Below, in pieces: positions 29,967 to 31,855 of a stretch of 31,855 nt of DNA (within the stretch, counting starts at the first letter, position 1; every line of letters begins with the position of its first letter). This DNA comes from CAKOSP01 sp964369845. GTDB lineage: Bacteria; Bacillota_I; Bacilli_A; RF39; UBA660. The notes beneath the pieces were generated by a model, which saw only the letters and a program-made list of their open reading frames with translations, searched no databases and was not told the DNA's origin. The stretch lies in the NCBI GenBank assembly GCA_964369845.1, contig CAYJFJ010000013.1, positions 1-31,855 on the forward strand. Direction: 5' to 3'. A program made the translations under genes and the position numbers.

Positions 29967-31796
29967 ATGTGCGGAATAGTAGGTTTTGCAAATTTAAAGA
30001 AGAATAAAAAGAAAAGTTTAGATAAAATGATGGATGTCATTAAACATAGGGGACCAGATGGAAGAGGTATTTTTACAGATGATTTTGTGGCCCTTGGGCA
30101 TCAAAGATTATCAATTATAGATTTAAGTGCAGGTAATCAACCTATGTTTAATGAAGATGATAAAATTGTTACTGTTTTTAATGGTGAAATTTACAATTAT
30201 CTTGAATTACGTGAAATACTTATTGAAAAAGGTCATGTTTTTAAAACTAATAGTGATACTGAAGTTTTACTTCATGGTTATGAAGAGTGGAATGAAAATC
30301 TTCCTAATTATCTAAGAGGAATGTTTGCCTTTTGTATTTACGATATGAATAATAATAAAATGTTTTTAGCTAGAGATAACTTTGGTATAAAACCTTTATA
30401 TTATACTTATATGAATGGTACATTTATGTTTGCTTCTGAGATAAAATCTCTTTTAGAACATGAAGACTTTAAAAAAGAATTTAATGAAGAAATACTAAAA
30501 GCGTATTTAGAGTTTAGCTTTGTTCCTACGAATGAAACATTTTTCAAAAATGTTCATAGACTAGATGCTGGCTGCTCTATGACTTATGTTGATGAAAAAA
30601 TTAATGTTAATAAATATTTTAAACTTTCTTTTGATGAAACTAAGAAGTCTTTTGATGATATTGTATTAGATATCGAAAAGGAAATGAAAGACTCAGTAGA
30701 TAAACATTTAATAAGTGATGTTGAGGTTGGATCGTTTTTATCTAGTGGGATAGATTCATCTTATATAGTATCTCTTGCTAAACCAAATAAAACTTATACT
30801 GTTGGGTATGATATACCTAAATATAATGAAATTGATTTAGCAAAAGATTTAACTGATAAACTTAATATTAAAAATAAATCAAAAATAATTTCTAAAGAAG
30901 AATATATGAATATTATTCCAAAGATTATGTATCATTTAGATGAACCTACTAGTGATCCTGCTACTGTAGCACTATATTTTGTTGCGCAGCTAGCTAGTAA
31001 AGATGTAAAAGTAGTTTTATCTGGAGAAGGTGCTGATGAATTTTTTGGAGGATATAACTATTATAGACAATCTGTAGATATGGGTTTTTATAATAAAGTA
31101 CCTTACTTTATAAGAAATTTAATAGCTAAATTTTGTAAACTACTTCCTGAAATGAAAGGTGTTAACTTTTTTATTAGAAGAGGAGAGAAATTAGAAGATA
31201 GTTATATTGGGGTAAATAGAAATTTTTCTTCTAAAAAAGCTGCTAATATTTTAAAAAATAAATATTCATTAAATGCTATTGATGTAGCTAAAAATGTTTA
31301 TGAAGAATTTGAAAATGAATCAGATATTGTTAAAATGCAGGCAATAGATATAAATTTTTGGCTTATGAAAGACATTTTACTTAAAGCTGATAGAATGACT
31401 ATGGCATCTTCAATTGAAGGTAGAGTTCCATTTGTAGATAAAGAAATGTTTAAAGTAGGTTCATCTCTTCCACTTGAATATAAAGTTACTAAAGAAAATA
31501 CTAAAGTAGCTCTTAGAAAAGCAGCTGAAAAAGATATTCCTAATGAATCTTTCAAAAAGAAAAAACTTGGTTTTCCAGTTCCTATTCGTGAATGGCTTAA
31601 AGATGAAGATGTTTACGATGAAGTTAAAAATGTATTTAACTCTGAAAATTCTAAAAAGTTTTTCAAAACAAAAAAAATCATCAAAATGCTTGATGAACAT
31701 AAAAATAATAAAAAAGATAATTATAGAAAAATATGGACAGTTTACTGTTTCTTAAAGTGGTATGATGTTTATTTTGGTAATTTAAAAGTCAGTTAA
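29967..31796 (+). CDS. asnB: Asparagine synthetase, glutamine-hydrolysing
   Basis: 609 residues. The N-terminal class II amidotransferase domain has the essential Cys2 (MCGIVGF), HRGPDGRG, HQRLSIIDLSAGNQP, FNGEIYN and SDTEVLLHGYEEW. The C-terminal synthetase domain has the pyrophosphate loop SSGIDSS (about 259-265), TVGYD, EPTSDPATVALYF, LSGEGADEFFGGYNYYR and the late MASSIEGRVPFVD and KKKLGFPVPIREWL. All catalytic parts are present. It makes Asn from Asp and Gln; some AsnB relatives amidate wall peptides instead. The length and the VFNGEIYN/GEGADE motifs fit the AsnB group. AAGGAG (29953-29958) sets the start. It follows the wall-polymer gene without a terminator. Confidence 0.95.
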   Translation: MCGIVGFANLKKNKKKSLDKMMDVIKHRGPDGRGIFTDDFVALGHQRLSIIDLSAGNQPMFNEDDKIVTVFNGEIYNYLELREILIEKGHVFKTNSDTEVLLHGYEEWNENLPNYLRGMFAFCIYDMNNNKMFLARDNFGIKPLYYTYMNGTFMFASEIKSLLEHEDFKKEFNEEILKAYLEFSFVPTNETFFKNVHRLDAGCSMTYVDEKINVNKYFKLSFDETKKSFDDIVLDIEKEMKDSVDKHLISDVEVGSFLSSGIDSSYIVSLAKPNKTYTVGYDIPKYNEIDLAKDLTDKLNIKNKSKIISKEEYMNIIPKIMYHLDEPTSDPATVALYFVAQLASKDVKVVLSGEGADEFFGGYNYYRQSVDMGFYNKVPYFIRNLIAKFCKLLPEMKGVNFFIRRGEKLEDSYIGVNRNFSSKKAANILKNKYSLNAIDVAKNVYEEFENESDIVKMQAIDINFWLMKDILLKADRMTMASSIEGRVPFVDKEMFKVGSSLPLEYKVTKENTKVALRKAAEKDIPNESFKKKKLGFPVPIREWLKDEDVYDEVKNVFNSENSKKFFKTKKIIKMLDEHKNNKKDNYRKIWTVYCFLKWYDVYFGNLKVS

Positions 31797-31824
31797 TGAC
31801 TTTTCCTAAATTGAAATTTGAACC

Positions 31825-31850
31825 GCACCACGAAAGTGGTGTGTTTTTTT
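31825..31850 (+). terminator. Terminator of the LTA-synthase-like/asnB unit
   Basis: CACCAC (31826-31831) pairs with GTGGTG (31836-31841) around the tetraloop GAAA, extended by one G-T pair, and a T-run follows. Confidence 0.9.
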
Positions 31851-31855
31851 ATATT

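Noticed and set aside
1..31855. CRISPR arrays, insertion sequences, prophage or attachment sites
   Set aside because: I found no regularly spaced repeats, transposase, integrase or phage genes. The window reads as chromosomal core with a few lineage-specific genes.

Overview
The window is very AT-rich and codes densely. It carries Firmicutes housekeeping genes in Firmicutes order (dnaB-dnaI, recA-rny, ftsY-ylxM), T-box leaders on two tRNA synthetase genes, Shine-Dalgarno sequences of the AGGAGGTGAT type, lipoteichoic-acid-type wall chemistry and a set of endospore genes. I infer an uncultured, low-GC member of the Bacilli close to the Mollicutes, such as the small-genome gut lineages. The standard code works throughout: Trp is TGG, and all 29 annotated reading frames end in TAA or TAG, none in TGA.

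Layout. 1-1000: a lone type IV pilin-like gene, rpoZ and tRNA-Ala(TGC). 1001-9664: T-box-aspS, dnaB-dnaI, recA, rny, and convergent rnjA. 9705-12814: a divergent promoter pair, a small ASCH-domain gene, ftsY-ylxM with a possible 19-residue ORF behind them, and a D,D-carboxypeptidase. 12827-16523: a two-gene operon of unrecognised proteins (one looks like an AAA+ fold without a P-loop) and a secreted protein with features of the formylglycine-generating-enzyme/C-type-lectin fold. 16540-21410: T-box-argS, a membrane-anchored glycine-rich protein like the extracellular domain of ALK/LTK, and convergent pyrG. 21495-24025: a compact spore locus, with a SigF/SigG-like sigma factor preceded by Spo0A-box matches, then spoVAC-spoVAD-spoVAE behind what looks like a forespore promoter. 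24164-27810: small membrane proteins, a two-solute-binding-domain receptor fused to a degenerate GGDEF domain, and a YihY-family membrane protein. 28023-31796: an LTA-synthase-type enzyme and asnB.

How the parts fit. The sigma-spoVA region keeps the neighbourhood of the Bacillus spoIIA-spoVA locus but lacks spoIIAA and spoIIAB next to the sigma gene. The aspS leader appears to read an Asn codon, and its AspRS has the His typical of non-discriminating enzymes, so the organism probably makes Asn-tRNA by transamidation. Control regions are tightly packed: terminators overlap stop codons, promoters sit inside terminators, and several promoters leave almost no 5' leader.
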